From Thermomicrobiales bacterium (GTDB taxonomy: Bacteria; Chloroflexota; Chloroflexia; Thermomicrobiales; UBA6265): a DNA stretch of 64,000 bases. A model generated the notes under the pieces. That model had not been told where the DNA came from. It did no database searches and saw nothing but the letters and a program-made list of their open reading frames with translations. Positions within the stretch are counted from its first letter, which is position 1; the number at the start of each line of letters is the position of its first letter. Of the stretch, positions 53,744 through 61,225 are shown piece by piece. The position numbers were made by a program, and so were the translations under genes. The DNA is taken from the NCBI GenBank assembly GCA_041390825.1, contig JAWKPF010000018.1, positions 19,675-83,674 of the forward strand. The letters run 5' to 3'.

Positions 53744-54419
53744 CCTCGAGCAGTTGCACCTCGGCAGTCGCCGTAACCGTCCGCATGTTTTCGGCAATTG
53801 CTTCCAGGTGCGTCCGCACGGGATCCTTGCCAATGCCCACCGGCGCATAGATGCAGACCGCCACACTGGTCGTCTCTGGCGTCACCAGGCCGTATGCGGC
53901 TGGCCCCTTGATGACCGACGTCAGGATGCCCTGTTCATCTCGCATGAACATGTCGTCCGGATCGAGCACGGCCTCCTTGCCGTTGTAGAGCGTGTAGGTC
54001 TCGGCGCCGGTGGCGGCATCGGTCAAGATCGTTGGGCCAATCGCGTCTGCATCATGCATCGCGGTGAGCAAGCCGCTTTGCAGTTCCTCGGCGAACGCGG
54101 CTTCGACCAGCGCCGCCCGTCTCGGAATCGGCTTTCCCTTCAGAGCAACCGACTCGACCTGGTGCAGAACATGGTAGTTCTGCCCAAACTGCTTGTAGAA
54201 ACGGTCGTATGCGTCGAATGGCGGCAACGCGCGGATTGCCGCACGGTCAAGGCTGCTGTACCGCTCGCGCAGCCCATGCTCGATCGATTCGATTCGTGTC
54301 TCGAGGGCAGCAGCGGTGGCCGGATTGGCCACGCCGGTCACCAGCATGCAGCCAGCAACCGCTCCAGGCCACCGGTTTCGCCATCGGTCGGATACCGCGA
54401 ACGTTCGCACTATTTTCAT
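53730..54419 (-). CDS. Stand-alone B3/B4 (tRNA-editing-like) domain protein
   Basis: 229 residues from ATG 54419 (GGGA 7 nt upstream; GTG-free alternatives at 54431 and 54443 exist). The layout YKQFGQNYHVLHQVESVA, then RAALVEAAFAEELQSGLLTA, HDADAI and AETYTLYNGKEAVLDPDDMF is that of the B3/B4 domain of phenylalanyl-tRNA synthetase beta chain found alone (COG3382). Some solo members hydrolyse mischarged tRNA or bind nucleic acid; function is unproven. The N-terminal VAGCMLVTGVANPA is the first beta strand, not a signal. Confidence 0.78.
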   Translation of the reverse strand: MKIVRTFAVSDRWRNRWPGAVAGCMLVTGVANPATAAALETRIESIEHGLRERYSSLDRAAIRALPPFDAYDRFYKQFGQNYHVLHQVESVALKGKPIPRRAALVEAAFAEELQSGLLTAMHDADAIGPTILTDAATGAETYTLYNGKEAVLDPDDMFMRDEQGILTSVIKGPAAYGLVTPETTSVAVCIYAPVGIGKDPVRTHLEAIAENMRTVTATAEVQLLEVIQA

Positions 54420-54721
54420 CTGAGTTCCCATTTGAGCCAGCAAACTCCCAGATTTCGAGCAACGCGCGCACAGATGATTGCCATCGAGTCAACGATCTGC
54501 AATACTGCGCATGTAGGTTCGCTCGATAGTCGATTCCGTTGTCGTCCGTTTCCCGAGAACGCTGGCCAGCCCAACGTCCCCGCTCGAATTCGGCCACACG
54601 ATCGTACTGCGATTTCACCGGGGTCGCCGCGGTACGCAATATCGATAGCGAGTGAAACAGATACGACCGCGGATGCCAAGCGCTGGGGGGCGTAACCGCA
54701 TCTACTGGAGGCAAGGGAGCG
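54420..54721. other. Divergent intergenic region before the SH3b gene
   Basis: 302 nt without a gene. It holds a promoter candidate (next entry) that would give a leader of about 210 nt. I see no structured RNA in it. Confidence 0.4.
54478..54506 (+). promoter_or_regulatory. Candidate promoter for the SH3b gene
   Basis: TTGCCA (54478-54483; 5 of 6 to consensus), 17-nt spacer, AATACT (54501-54506; 4 of 6). Confidence 0.42.
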
Positions 54722-55732
54722 ATGCGGAGACTTGGGGTACAGAATCGCGTGGGCGTCGTGCTGTTGGCAGCGCTCATCGCGATCATGGGGGTATCGACGG
54801 GCTGGAGCGCGAGCTCGGTAAGCGCGCAGGATGAGGCGGTCGAAGCCGCGGCGATCACGCCGGGAACGGACGCCATGGTGCTCAACGGGCCGCTCAATCA
54901 ACGAGCGACGCCAAGCACAAGCGGAACCATCGTGCAGGTGCTCTCCACGGGCACGCTCGTCCAGGTCATCAGCGGCCCCACCGCCGCCAATGGTTACAAC
55001 TGGTGGTATGTCACTGCCAACAGCACCAACGGCTATGTCGCCGGTGAGTTCCTCGGCGAAGTGGGGTTCATCATTGGCGACGATGTGGTGGTCACGTCGA
55101 ACAACGTGAACATCCGCAGTGGCCCGGGAACCACGTATTCGATCATCGATCAGTTGGACACCGGGGCATTGGCTGAGGTCATCGGAGGACCCCAGACTGC
55201 AAATGGCTACACCTGGTACCAGATCCAGTACGCCACATCGCTGACCGGCTGGATCGCGGGACTCTATCTCGATCTTTCCAGCACACCGCCGCCGTCTGGC
55301 GCATTTGGCGTGCAGTCCTGGATTCTGGTCAACGATCCTCCGGTGAACATGCGCTCGGGCGCTGGCACGAGTTTCCCGGTGGTCATGACCCTGAACATCT
55401 ATCAGGCGGTCCGCGTGACTGGCGTTCCGACCACATCGGGCGGTTATACCTGGTACCCGGTGCGCACCGCCGGCGGCACGACCGGATACGTGGCCGGCTC
55501 CTTCTTCCAGGGCGGTCTCTATCTTGGCGACTACGCTGTCGTGTCGGACGGTCCGGCGAACATTCGCGCGACCGCCAGCAGCAGCGGCACCATCATCGGC
55601 AGCGCTCCGCAGGGCGCGACGGTCTTCATCGCCAACAACACGCCGGTCTACTCCGGTGGGCAGTCGTGGTTCCGGGTGACCTACAACGGCACCACCGGTT
55701 GGACAGCAGGGTCTCTGCTCTCGCCGGAGTAA
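54722..55732 (+). CDS. Secreted protein with four SH3b repeats
   Basis: 336 residues. Basic start, signal helix GVVLLAALIAIMGVSTGW and SVSAQDE cleavage region. Four bacterial SH3 repeats follow at about 51-113, 119-180, 196-262 and 268-336, each with the RSGPGT-like turn (RATPSTSG, RSGPGTTY, RSGAGTSF, RATASSSG) and a W-Y strand. SH3b repeats bind peptidoglycan or cell-surface polymers. There is no catalytic domain, so it is probably a wall-binding structural protein. ATG 54722 follows AAGGGAG. It ends at a strong hairpin. Confidence 0.85.
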   Translation: MRRLGVQNRVGVVLLAALIAIMGVSTGWSASSVSAQDEAVEAAAITPGTDAMVLNGPLNQRATPSTSGTIVQVLSTGTLVQVISGPTAANGYNWWYVTANSTNGYVAGEFLGEVGFIIGDDVVVTSNNVNIRSGPGTTYSIIDQLDTGALAEVIGGPQTANGYTWYQIQYATSLTGWIAGLYLDLSSTPPPSGAFGVQSWILVNDPPVNMRSGAGTSFPVVMTLNIYQAVRVTGVPTTSGGYTWYPVRTAGGTTGYVAGSFFQGGLYLGDYAVVSDGPANIRATASSSGTIIGSAPQGATVFIANNTPVYSGGQSWFRVTYNGTTGWTAGSLLSPE

Positions 55733-55760
55733 CCGCTCGCAGCGACAGTTCATGGCATGG

Positions 55761-55792
55761 AACGGGGCGACGGCAGATACCGTCGCCCCGTT
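55761..55792. terminator. Strong bidirectional hairpin terminator
   Basis: Arms 55761-55773 and 55780-55792 are perfectly complementary over 13 bp with a 6-nt loop. It separates the convergent SH3b and response-regulator genes (stops at 55732 and 55815). No U-tract on either side. Confidence 0.7.
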
Positions 55793-55814
55793 CGCGTTCC
55801 GCAAGACTCAGTAC

Positions 55815-56462
55815 CTACCCTGCACTGAAGTCGACCCACCCCCGCTTGATCGAAAGCAATAGCGCCTGCACCCGGTCATCGACATCCAGCTTCCGAAAGA
55901 TCGACGTCATGTGATTCTTGACCGTCTGCTCGTTGACGAACAAAGCGTCCGCGATCTCTCTGTTCGAGAACCCCTGCGCGACACAATCGAGCACCTCGAG
56001 CTCACGTAACGTCAGCCCCGGCGGCGCCATCCCTCCCCGAATTCGTGGGTTCGGCCGCGCCGGGGGCGTCTCAGGCTCCCAGAAGAGCGGCTGCGACCGC
56101 GCCACCCGCCGCAACGCGCGCGCCAACTGATCGGCTGACAGACGGCTCGAGACCGCTCCGGCCGCGCCGCACGCCAGAGCGCGATCATAGACATCATGAT
56201 CGACATCCTCCGAGAGGAGCACAGCTGACCTCCCGGGCGCGGCGCGGAGCAACGCGGCCACGATGGCATAGCCGCTCATGCCGGCCAGATCGACATCTAC
56301 GAGCATCAGGCTCGGTTTGGTGCGTTCCGCCTCTTGCATGGCCCGGTAGCCACTCGACGCCTCCCCCACCACGAGAAAGCCACCGGCGGCTTCTACCGCC
56401 ATCCGGAGACCAGATCGGAAGACTGGTTGTTGATTCACGAGCAGCACACGCCTGGCGAGCAT
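55815..56462 (-). CDS. NarL/FixJ-type response regulator with atypical receiver
   Basis: 215 residues from ATG 56462 (GTG 56504 possible). Receiver domain: the phosphoacceptor Asp56 is present in LVDVDLAGMSG, but the acidic pair that binds magnesium is replaced by Asn10-Gln11-Gln12 (VLLVNQQPVFR), and the conserved Lys is missing (GAAGAVSSRL). C-terminal LuxR HTH: LTLRELEVLDCVAQGFSNREIADALFVNEQTVKNHM region, intact. No histidine kinase is adjacent. It probably binds DNA independently of canonical phosphorylation (inference). Divergent from the hydrolase gene. Confidence 0.87.
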   Translation of the reverse strand: MLARRVLLVNQQPVFRSGLRMAVEAAGGFLVVGEASSGYRAMQEAERTKPSLMLVDVDLAGMSGYAIVAALLRAAPGRSAVLLSEDVDHDVYDRALACGAAGAVSSRLSADQLARALRRVARSQPLFWEPETPPARPNPRIRGGMAPPGLTLRELEVLDCVAQGFSNREIADALFVNEQTVKNHMTSIFRKLDVDDRVQALLLSIKRGWVDFSAG

Positions 56463-56590
56463 TCGGCGATTTCGCTCCCACCATCGAACGATGACGCCGG
56501 GCACGCACCCCGGCGGCTGGTTCGATAGTAGTGAGCAGAAGCGTCCGCGAACATAGTGTGATCGGCATCTCCATGCGCGACGCTAGTACT

Positions 56591-56602
56591 ATGTACGTAC
56601 AT
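56591..56602. promoter_or_regulatory. Perfect 12-bp palindrome in the regulator/hydrolase gap
   Basis: ATGTACGTACAT, a perfect dyad without spacer, 129 nt upstream of the regulator start and 36 nt upstream of the hydrolase TTG. A TACTAT at 56587-56592 could be a -10 that it overlaps. Candidate operator, perhaps of the adjacent LuxR-type protein. Confidence 0.4.
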
Positions 56603-56637
56603 GACCTGGACGTCCGCTTTATCGTTGGAGAACGTGC

Positions 56638-57414
56638 TTGATCGCTTTCGACCGCATTGGCTCAGGAAAACCGGTGCTCTTTCTTCACTCAGGACTCGCC
56701 AACCGTCAGATGTGGCAACCGCAACAAGCGGATTTTGGTAAGAGATACTCCTGCTACCTGATCGACCTTCCCGGGTACGGAGACTCAGGAACGCCGAGCG
56801 GTCCGTTTTCCTATCCGGAGGAGATTAGTCGCTTCATCGAGCAGGAGATCGGGGAACCCACCGCGCTGATCGGTTCGTCATTCGGGGGATCGCAGGCATT
56901 CTTCACGGCGCTGGTAGCCCCGGAATGGTGTGGTCCGCTGGTGCTCGTATCCGCGACAGTGGCACGTCCGGAGGTCACGTCGGCAGAACTCGAAGCCGTC
57001 TGGACCGATGCGGACGCGGCCTGGGAACGGGGCGAGCACGCGCTGGCAAACGAGATCGAGATCGAAGGCTGGGTCGACGGCAAGGGGCGACGCCCTGGGC
57101 AAGCTGCCTCCCATGTCCGCGACTATTTCCGGGCTGCAAACGAGGAGATATGGGCGCGCCACGCTGCCCACCCCCTCCCGGAGGAATTGCCCGATCCGGC
57201 AGTGGAACCGGAACGCATCACGCAGCCGGTGCTGCTCGTCGACGGTCCCTACGACTTCCCTGATGTGCTGCAAAGCAACCAGACGCTGCTCGCCCGGCTT
57301 CCATCGGCGGAATACGCTTCGATTCCAGACACCGCGCATTTCCCGAGCTACGAGCAGCCGGAGACGTTCGACCGGGTTGTGTTGGAGTTTCTCGAACGAA
57401 CCTGGGGGAAGTGA
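56638..57414 (+). CDS. Alpha/beta-hydrolase
   Basis: 258 residues, TTG start with GGAG 8 nt upstream. Oxyanion region VLFLHSGLANRQMW, DLPGYGDSG, nucleophile elbow GSSFGG (Ser in GxSxG), acid Asp in LLVDGPYDF and His in DTAHFPSYEQP. The cap domain is helical and acidic. Esterase, lipase or C-C hydrolase activity cannot be told apart. tRNA-Cys lies 6 nt after the stop, on the other strand. Confidence 0.87.
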   Translation: MIAFDRIGSGKPVLFLHSGLANRQMWQPQQADFGKRYSCYLIDLPGYGDSGTPSGPFSYPEEISRFIEQEIGEPTALIGSSFGGSQAFFTALVAPEWCGPLVLVSATVARPEVTSAELEAVWTDADAAWERGEHALANEIEIEGWVDGKGRRPGQAASHVRDYFRAANEEIWARHAAHPLPEELPDPAVEPERITQPVLLVDGPYDFPDVLQSNQTLLARLPSAEYASIPDTAHFPSYEQPETFDRVVLEFLERTWGK

Positions 57415-57420
57415 GGGCTC

Positions 57421-57494
57421 TGGAGGCGCCAGCCGGATTCGAACCGGCGATCAGGGTTTTGCAAACCCGTGCCTTACCGCTTGGCTATGGCGCC
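57421..57494 (-). tRNA. tRNA-Cys (anticodon GCA), CCA encoded
   Basis: Minus-strand cloverleaf: acceptor GGCGCCA pairs with TGGCGCC, D-arm AGCCAAGCGGTAAGGC, anticodon stem-loop GGGTTTGCAAAACCC with GCA, variable loop, T-arm with GGTTCGAATCC. Discriminator base U as expected for tRNA-Cys, followed by genomically encoded CCA (57423-57421). Confidence 0.96.
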
Positions 57495-57517
57495 GTGCTC
57501 CCCGTTCGGGATGGCAG

Positions 57518-57526
57518 AGTGTACCA
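57518..57526 (-). promoter_or_regulatory. Extended -10 promoter for tRNA-Cys
   Basis: TGG-TACACT on the minus strand, hexamer at 57523-57518, 23 nt before the tRNA 5' end. No clear -35. Confidence 0.5.
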
Positions 57527-57631
57527 CGGTGTTGCTCCTGCGTACGCGGCAAAGCGCGCCATCCGTACATTGGCGATCGCGGGGATACTTGAGGCGCGAA
57601 CGTCGCGTAGGACGAAACGAGCGAGGGAAGA

Positions 57632-58900
57632 ATGTCGACCGAGTCACGCAGTGAGAACGCACGCCAAACGCTCTTCGAGGCGATCGATCAGCGAACCGAC
57701 GAACTCATCGAAGTCGTTGCGGAACTGGTCAAGCGCCCCAGCGAACTGGGCCACGAGGCACTCGTGCAGGAGTATGTCGCGGATCATCTGCGAGGCTCTG
57801 CCGATGAGGTCGAAGTTTGGGATCTCGATGCGTCGATCTATGCGCAACCAAACGCGGGCAATAGCGGAGTCCCTTTTCCCGGACGGCCGAATGTGACGGG
57901 GAAGATTGCTGGTGCTGGCGGCGGAAAATCGATGATCCTGAACGGGCATATCGACGTGGTCAGCGCGGAGCCTGTGGATCAATGGTCGCACGATCCATGG
58001 GGCGCGGAGATCGTCGGCGACAAGATGTTCGGACGCGGCGCGTTCGACATGAAAAGCGGCGTGGCCGCCAATCTCTTCCTGCCACGCTTGCTGAAAGACA
58101 CCGGGATTCGACTCAAGGGCGACCTGACCATCCATTCCGTCATCGAGGAGGAATGCACGGGCAACGGATCGCTGGCAGCGAGTCTGCGCGATCGAGCCGA
58201 TGGCGCATTGGTCACCGAATCGGTCGGACGGCGTTCTCCGATCGGGCACCTTGGGGTGATCTGGTTCCGTATCGGCATCCAGGGACGGTCCGCGCACGCG
58301 GGGTGGGCCACCCTCGGTGTGAATGCCATCGTGAAGGCGGTGCCGATCATCCAGGCGCTGCACCAGCTGGATGCCGATCTCAATCTCAATGTGCATCCTC
58401 TGTATGAGGGGATCGATCACCCGATCAATCTCAACATCGGCACCATACGCGCCGGCGATTGGCCAAGCACCGTGCCAGGGTATTGCGAAATTCGCTGCCG
58501 GGTGAGCTTCTTCCCGGATATGTCCCGCGACGAGATGCACCGCACCATCGAAACGACCATCGCCGCTGCCTGTGCCGGAGATGCGTGGCTGGAGGAGCAC
58601 CCGCCGGTCGTCACCTATGACGGATTCGACACCAACGGGTGCGCGATCGATGTGGACGATCCGTTCATCCGCGCACTCGAGAACGCCAGTCTGGACGCAA
58701 CCGATTTTCCCCTCGAACCCAGGATGACAACAGCTGTCAACGACATGCGCTACTACATCTTCCAGGGCGTGCCATCCACCTGCTATGGCGCGGAAGGCGG
58801 CAATGCGCATGCGGTGGACGAATGGCTCGATCTGCCGTCCATGCCTCGGTTGGCGCGCACCATGGCGTCGTTCCTGGTGGATTGGTGCGGAGTTGCGTAA
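57632..58900 (+). CDS. M20-family metallopeptidase/deacylase (ArgE/DapE-like)
   Basis: 422 residues. Zinc sites LNGHIDVV (HxD), GRGAFDMKSG, IEEECTGNGS (EE) and the C-terminal His in GGNAHAVDEWL. Dimerisation lid with RSAHAGWATLGVNAI. Family members cleave acyl groups from amino acids or dipeptides; ArgE, DapE or acetylornithine activity cannot be assigned, as no arg or dap gene is near. ATG 57632 has GAAGA a few nt upstream. Confidence 0.87.
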   Translation: MSTESRSENARQTLFEAIDQRTDELIEVVAELVKRPSELGHEALVQEYVADHLRGSADEVEVWDLDASIYAQPNAGNSGVPFPGRPNVTGKIAGAGGGKSMILNGHIDVVSAEPVDQWSHDPWGAEIVGDKMFGRGAFDMKSGVAANLFLPRLLKDTGIRLKGDLTIHSVIEEECTGNGSLAASLRDRADGALVTESVGRRSPIGHLGVIWFRIGIQGRSAHAGWATLGVNAIVKAVPIIQALHQLDADLNLNVHPLYEGIDHPINLNIGTIRAGDWPSTVPGYCEIRCRVSFFPDMSRDEMHRTIETTIAAACAGDAWLEEHPPVVTYDGFDTNGCAIDVDDPFIRALENASLDATDFPLEPRMTTAVNDMRYYIFQGVPSTCYGAEGGNAHAVDEWLDLPSMPRLARTMASFLVDWCGVA

Positions 58901-59022
58901 AACCTACTGAAATCAGCTTGTATACTCAGCGGCGCTCGGTCGGTCACAGGGATCGAACGGGCGCCAGTCGTGGCAGACCGCGTCCATGATGAACATGGCC
59001 GGTGAGCTTCAGGAGTGCTCAA

Positions 59023-59259
59023 GTGAGCGAAATGTCTCCAGCGGATACTCGGGTTTTCCTCTTCCACAGCGCGAACGCGGCGGCCGATGCCAGCGGCGCG
59101 ATGGACAAGGTGAACGCCTGGCTCGGAAAGGACCGCAGCAACTCGGCCTATCCGAACCTCAAGATCACCGACATCACGGTGACCTCTGACGGAACAGGCG
59201 GCGTCTACACACTCGTCGTGTGCAATCTCGGCGCCAGCAAGCCGCGCGAGGATTTCTAG
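59023..59259 (+). CDS. Small hypothetical protein, 78 residues
   Basis: GTG 59023 with AGGAG 8 nt upstream, and a terminator 25 nt after the stop, so it is a well-delimited gene. No signal. The sequence (TRVFLFHSANAAADASGAMD, then VNAWLGKDRS and ITDITVTSDGTGGVYTLVVC) has the beta-alpha-beta-beta feel and length of the small Cse60-like proteins, whose function is unknown; similarity is a visual impression only. A TATACT at 58921-58926 upstream could be its -10. Confidence 0.65.
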   Translation: MSEMSPADTRVFLFHSANAAADASGAMDKVNAWLGKDRSNSAYPNLKITDITVTSDGTGGVYTLVVCNLGASKPREDF

Positions 59260-59284
59260 TTCGGAATCTCCCCGAATGAACCAG

Positions 59285-59325
59285 GCGGGCCAGGCGACAC
59301 GCGTCGCCGGGCCCGCGTGCGTTTT
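59285..59325 (+). terminator. Intrinsic terminator
   Basis: Arms 59285-59298 and 59303-59316 pair at 13 of 14 positions (ACGC loop), followed by a TTTT run at 59322-59325. Best-formed intrinsic terminator in the window. Confidence 0.8.
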
Positions 59326-59409
59326 GGCCCCGAGACCCGATGTCTAGACTTCCCGGCATTCGCTCTCAGAATCTGGCTCCCCCAACCGACGAGCATTGCC
59401 TCCGGGTTC

Positions 59410-59437
59410 CCGAACAATGACGCACAGGATTGTTCGG
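59410..59437. promoter_or_regulatory. 9-bp dyad, candidate operator upstream of the Mrp gene
   Basis: CCGAACAAT (59410-59418) and ATTGTTCGG (59429-59437) are exact inverted repeats separated by 10 nt (centre-to-centre near two helical turns). It resembles a dimeric regulator site. The bound factor is unknown. Confidence 0.42.
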
Positions 59438-59655
59438 TTCGCAGGCGGATCCTCCAGTGCATAGCAGGCAGCATGCGGCACACGGCATGCAGAGACACCG
59501 TGCGCCTGTACGCCAGACAGGTCGACACTGGCGCACTTCCCACATGAGAAGCCGAATCGAGCCGAGTGCTCAGTTACACTTTGTAAGTTCCCGGGTTCCC
59601 ACGCGGAATCGGGATTCGGAAATCCTTCAACCGCGGCGCCACGCAGAAAGTTCAC

Positions 59656-60753
59656 ATGACCGATACAAACACCACGCTCGACAAGGAATCCGTCCTCGAG
59701 CTGTTGAAGACCGTCGACGAGCCGGAGTTGGGCCAGAGCCTGGTGGAGCTCAAGATGGTGAAAGATGTGATCGTCGATGGCGGCAACGTGACCGTATTCA
59801 TCGAGCTCCCAACACCTGCTTCGACCTCGAAACCGAAGATCCAGGAGGATGTCACCGAGCGGCTCACCCAGAACGGAGCCACCACAGTCGACATCGAATG
59901 GAGCGCCAAGGTTCGTTCCAGCGGTGGCGGCCGCATGGACGCGCAGCCCATCAAGGGCGTGAAAAACGCCGTTGCCGTCGCGTCTGGCAAGGGTGGTGTC
60001 GGCAAATCGACCGTGGCGGTGAATATTGCTGTCGCGCTGGCGCGTACCGGCGCGAAGGTCGGGTTGCTGGACGCCGACGTCTACGGTCCAAGCATCCCGC
60101 TCATGATGGGCACGCACGACCGCCCGATCATGAAAGACAACCGCATTCTCCCAATCGAGGCCCATGGCGTGAAGCTGATGAGCATCGGCTTCATTCTCGA
60201 CCCAGAAAAGGCGCTCATTTGGCGCGGGCCGCTGGTGGCGCAGTTGATCACCCAGTTCCTGAACGATGTCGACTGGGGCGATCTCGACTATCTCATCATC
60301 GACCTGCCGCCCGGCACCGGTGACGCGCAGCTCACCCTCGTCCAGCGCATTCCCATTTCGGGCGCGGTCATCGTCACCACCCCGCAGGACGTCGCGCTGG
60401 CGGATGCGCTCAAGGGTCTCAAGATGTTCGAGGAGGTCAAGACGCCGATCCTGGGCATTGTCGAGAACATGAGCGGCTTCGTCTGCCCGGTGTGTGGCAC
60501 CAACCACGATATCTTCGACACTGGGGGAGGCGAGCGCATTGCCCGGGAGCACAATGTCGAGCTGTTGGGCAAGATTCCGCTGGAACCGCTCGTGCGCGCC
60601 GGGGGAGACACTGGCAGCCCGATCGTGGTGGCCAATCCGGACACCGCCACCGCCAAAGCCTTCGATCAGGCGGCGGCGCGTGTCGCCACTCGCCTGGCAA
60701 TCGACGCCACGAAGAAGCCACGAAAACCGACGATCATGCTGAAGACGGTGTAG
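59656..60753 (+). CDS. apbC: Mrp/NBP35-type iron-sulfur cluster carrier ATPase
   Basis: 365 residues. N-terminal MIP18/DUF59 domain (LELLKTVDEPELGQSLVELK), then the ATPase with the deviant Walker A VASGKGGVGKSTVAVN, DADVYGPSIPLMMG, IIDLPPGTGDAQL, and the cluster-binding CxxC in NMSGFVCPVCG. It loads Fe-S clusters onto apoproteins. The start ATG 59656 has only a weak AGAAAG site. Confidence 0.92.
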   Translation: MTDTNTTLDKESVLELLKTVDEPELGQSLVELKMVKDVIVDGGNVTVFIELPTPASTSKPKIQEDVTERLTQNGATTVDIEWSAKVRSSGGGRMDAQPIKGVKNAVAVASGKGGVGKSTVAVNIAVALARTGAKVGLLDADVYGPSIPLMMGTHDRPIMKDNRILPIEAHGVKLMSIGFILDPEKALIWRGPLVAQLITQFLNDVDWGDLDYLIIDLPPGTGDAQLTLVQRIPISGAVIVTTPQDVALADALKGLKMFEEVKTPILGIVENMSGFVCPVCGTNHDIFDTGGGERIAREHNVELLGKIPLEPLVRAGGDTGSPIVVANPDTATAKAFDQAAARVATRLAIDATKKPRKPTIMLKTV

Positions 60754-61225
60754 ACAGCATCGATTGCGTATACCACAGCTGAGCAGCATGGCAGTGCCGT
60801 TGGTCAGAGCGACCAGCGGCACAGCCATCTTGCTCGAAATGCGGCTCACGCGGCGTCCTCGAAGCTGGTCAATGTCGGGAGGGCTCGAGCGAACACGGTA
60901 GCCTCTCCCTGCGAACGTCCTCGGGCTCGTCCCAAATACCACGTTCGGTGCATTCAAGAACAAGCGCCAGCAGTGTTTACTTGGTGTGTACGAAGCAACG
61001 TATCGCCAGGTCGCTTTGCCGGCGTCGCTCGATGCGAGAAGACGGCCCATGAAGGCCATGGATGTCGAGCGCGGGAGCTTGACAGGGCCGGAAAGCCACG
61101 ATGCGGACGAACGCCACGTCAGCCCTGTTCGCTGACGTGCCGGTCAGCAATCGAACGCACGCTGATTCGACCAACGTGAATCGGCAGAGACGAAGAGATC
61201 GCCCGAGCATGGAGTAACGACCGGC
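60754..61225. other. Intergenic region before the SulP-type gene
   Basis: 472 nt. Open frames on both strands here are antisense or short and show no family pattern. I could not identify a good promoter, terminator, or RNA in it. A GGAG 12 nt before the SulP ATG is a plausible ribosome binding site. Confidence 0.4.

Larger units (their letters stand above)
59260..59655. other. Intergenic region before the Mrp ATPase gene
   Basis: 396 nt with no convincing gene. It contains the terminator at 59285-59325, a dyad at 59410-59437 and a TACACT (59575-59580) that could be a -10 for the Mrp gene. Confidence 0.5.

Noticed and set aside
54360..54419. Signal peptide in the B3/B4 protein
   Set aside because: The hydrophobic run fits the first beta strand of the domain, with no basic n-region followed by a helix.
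58893..58926. TTGCGT and TATACT as a promoter pair before the 78-residue gene
   Set aside because: The spacer is 22 nt, too long for sigma-70; only the -10-like TATACT is kept as a possibility.
59344..61059. A 571-codon minus-strand open frame across the Mrp gene
   Set aside because: Antisense shadow of the Mrp ATPase; composition is Arg/Gly/His-rich with no family pattern.
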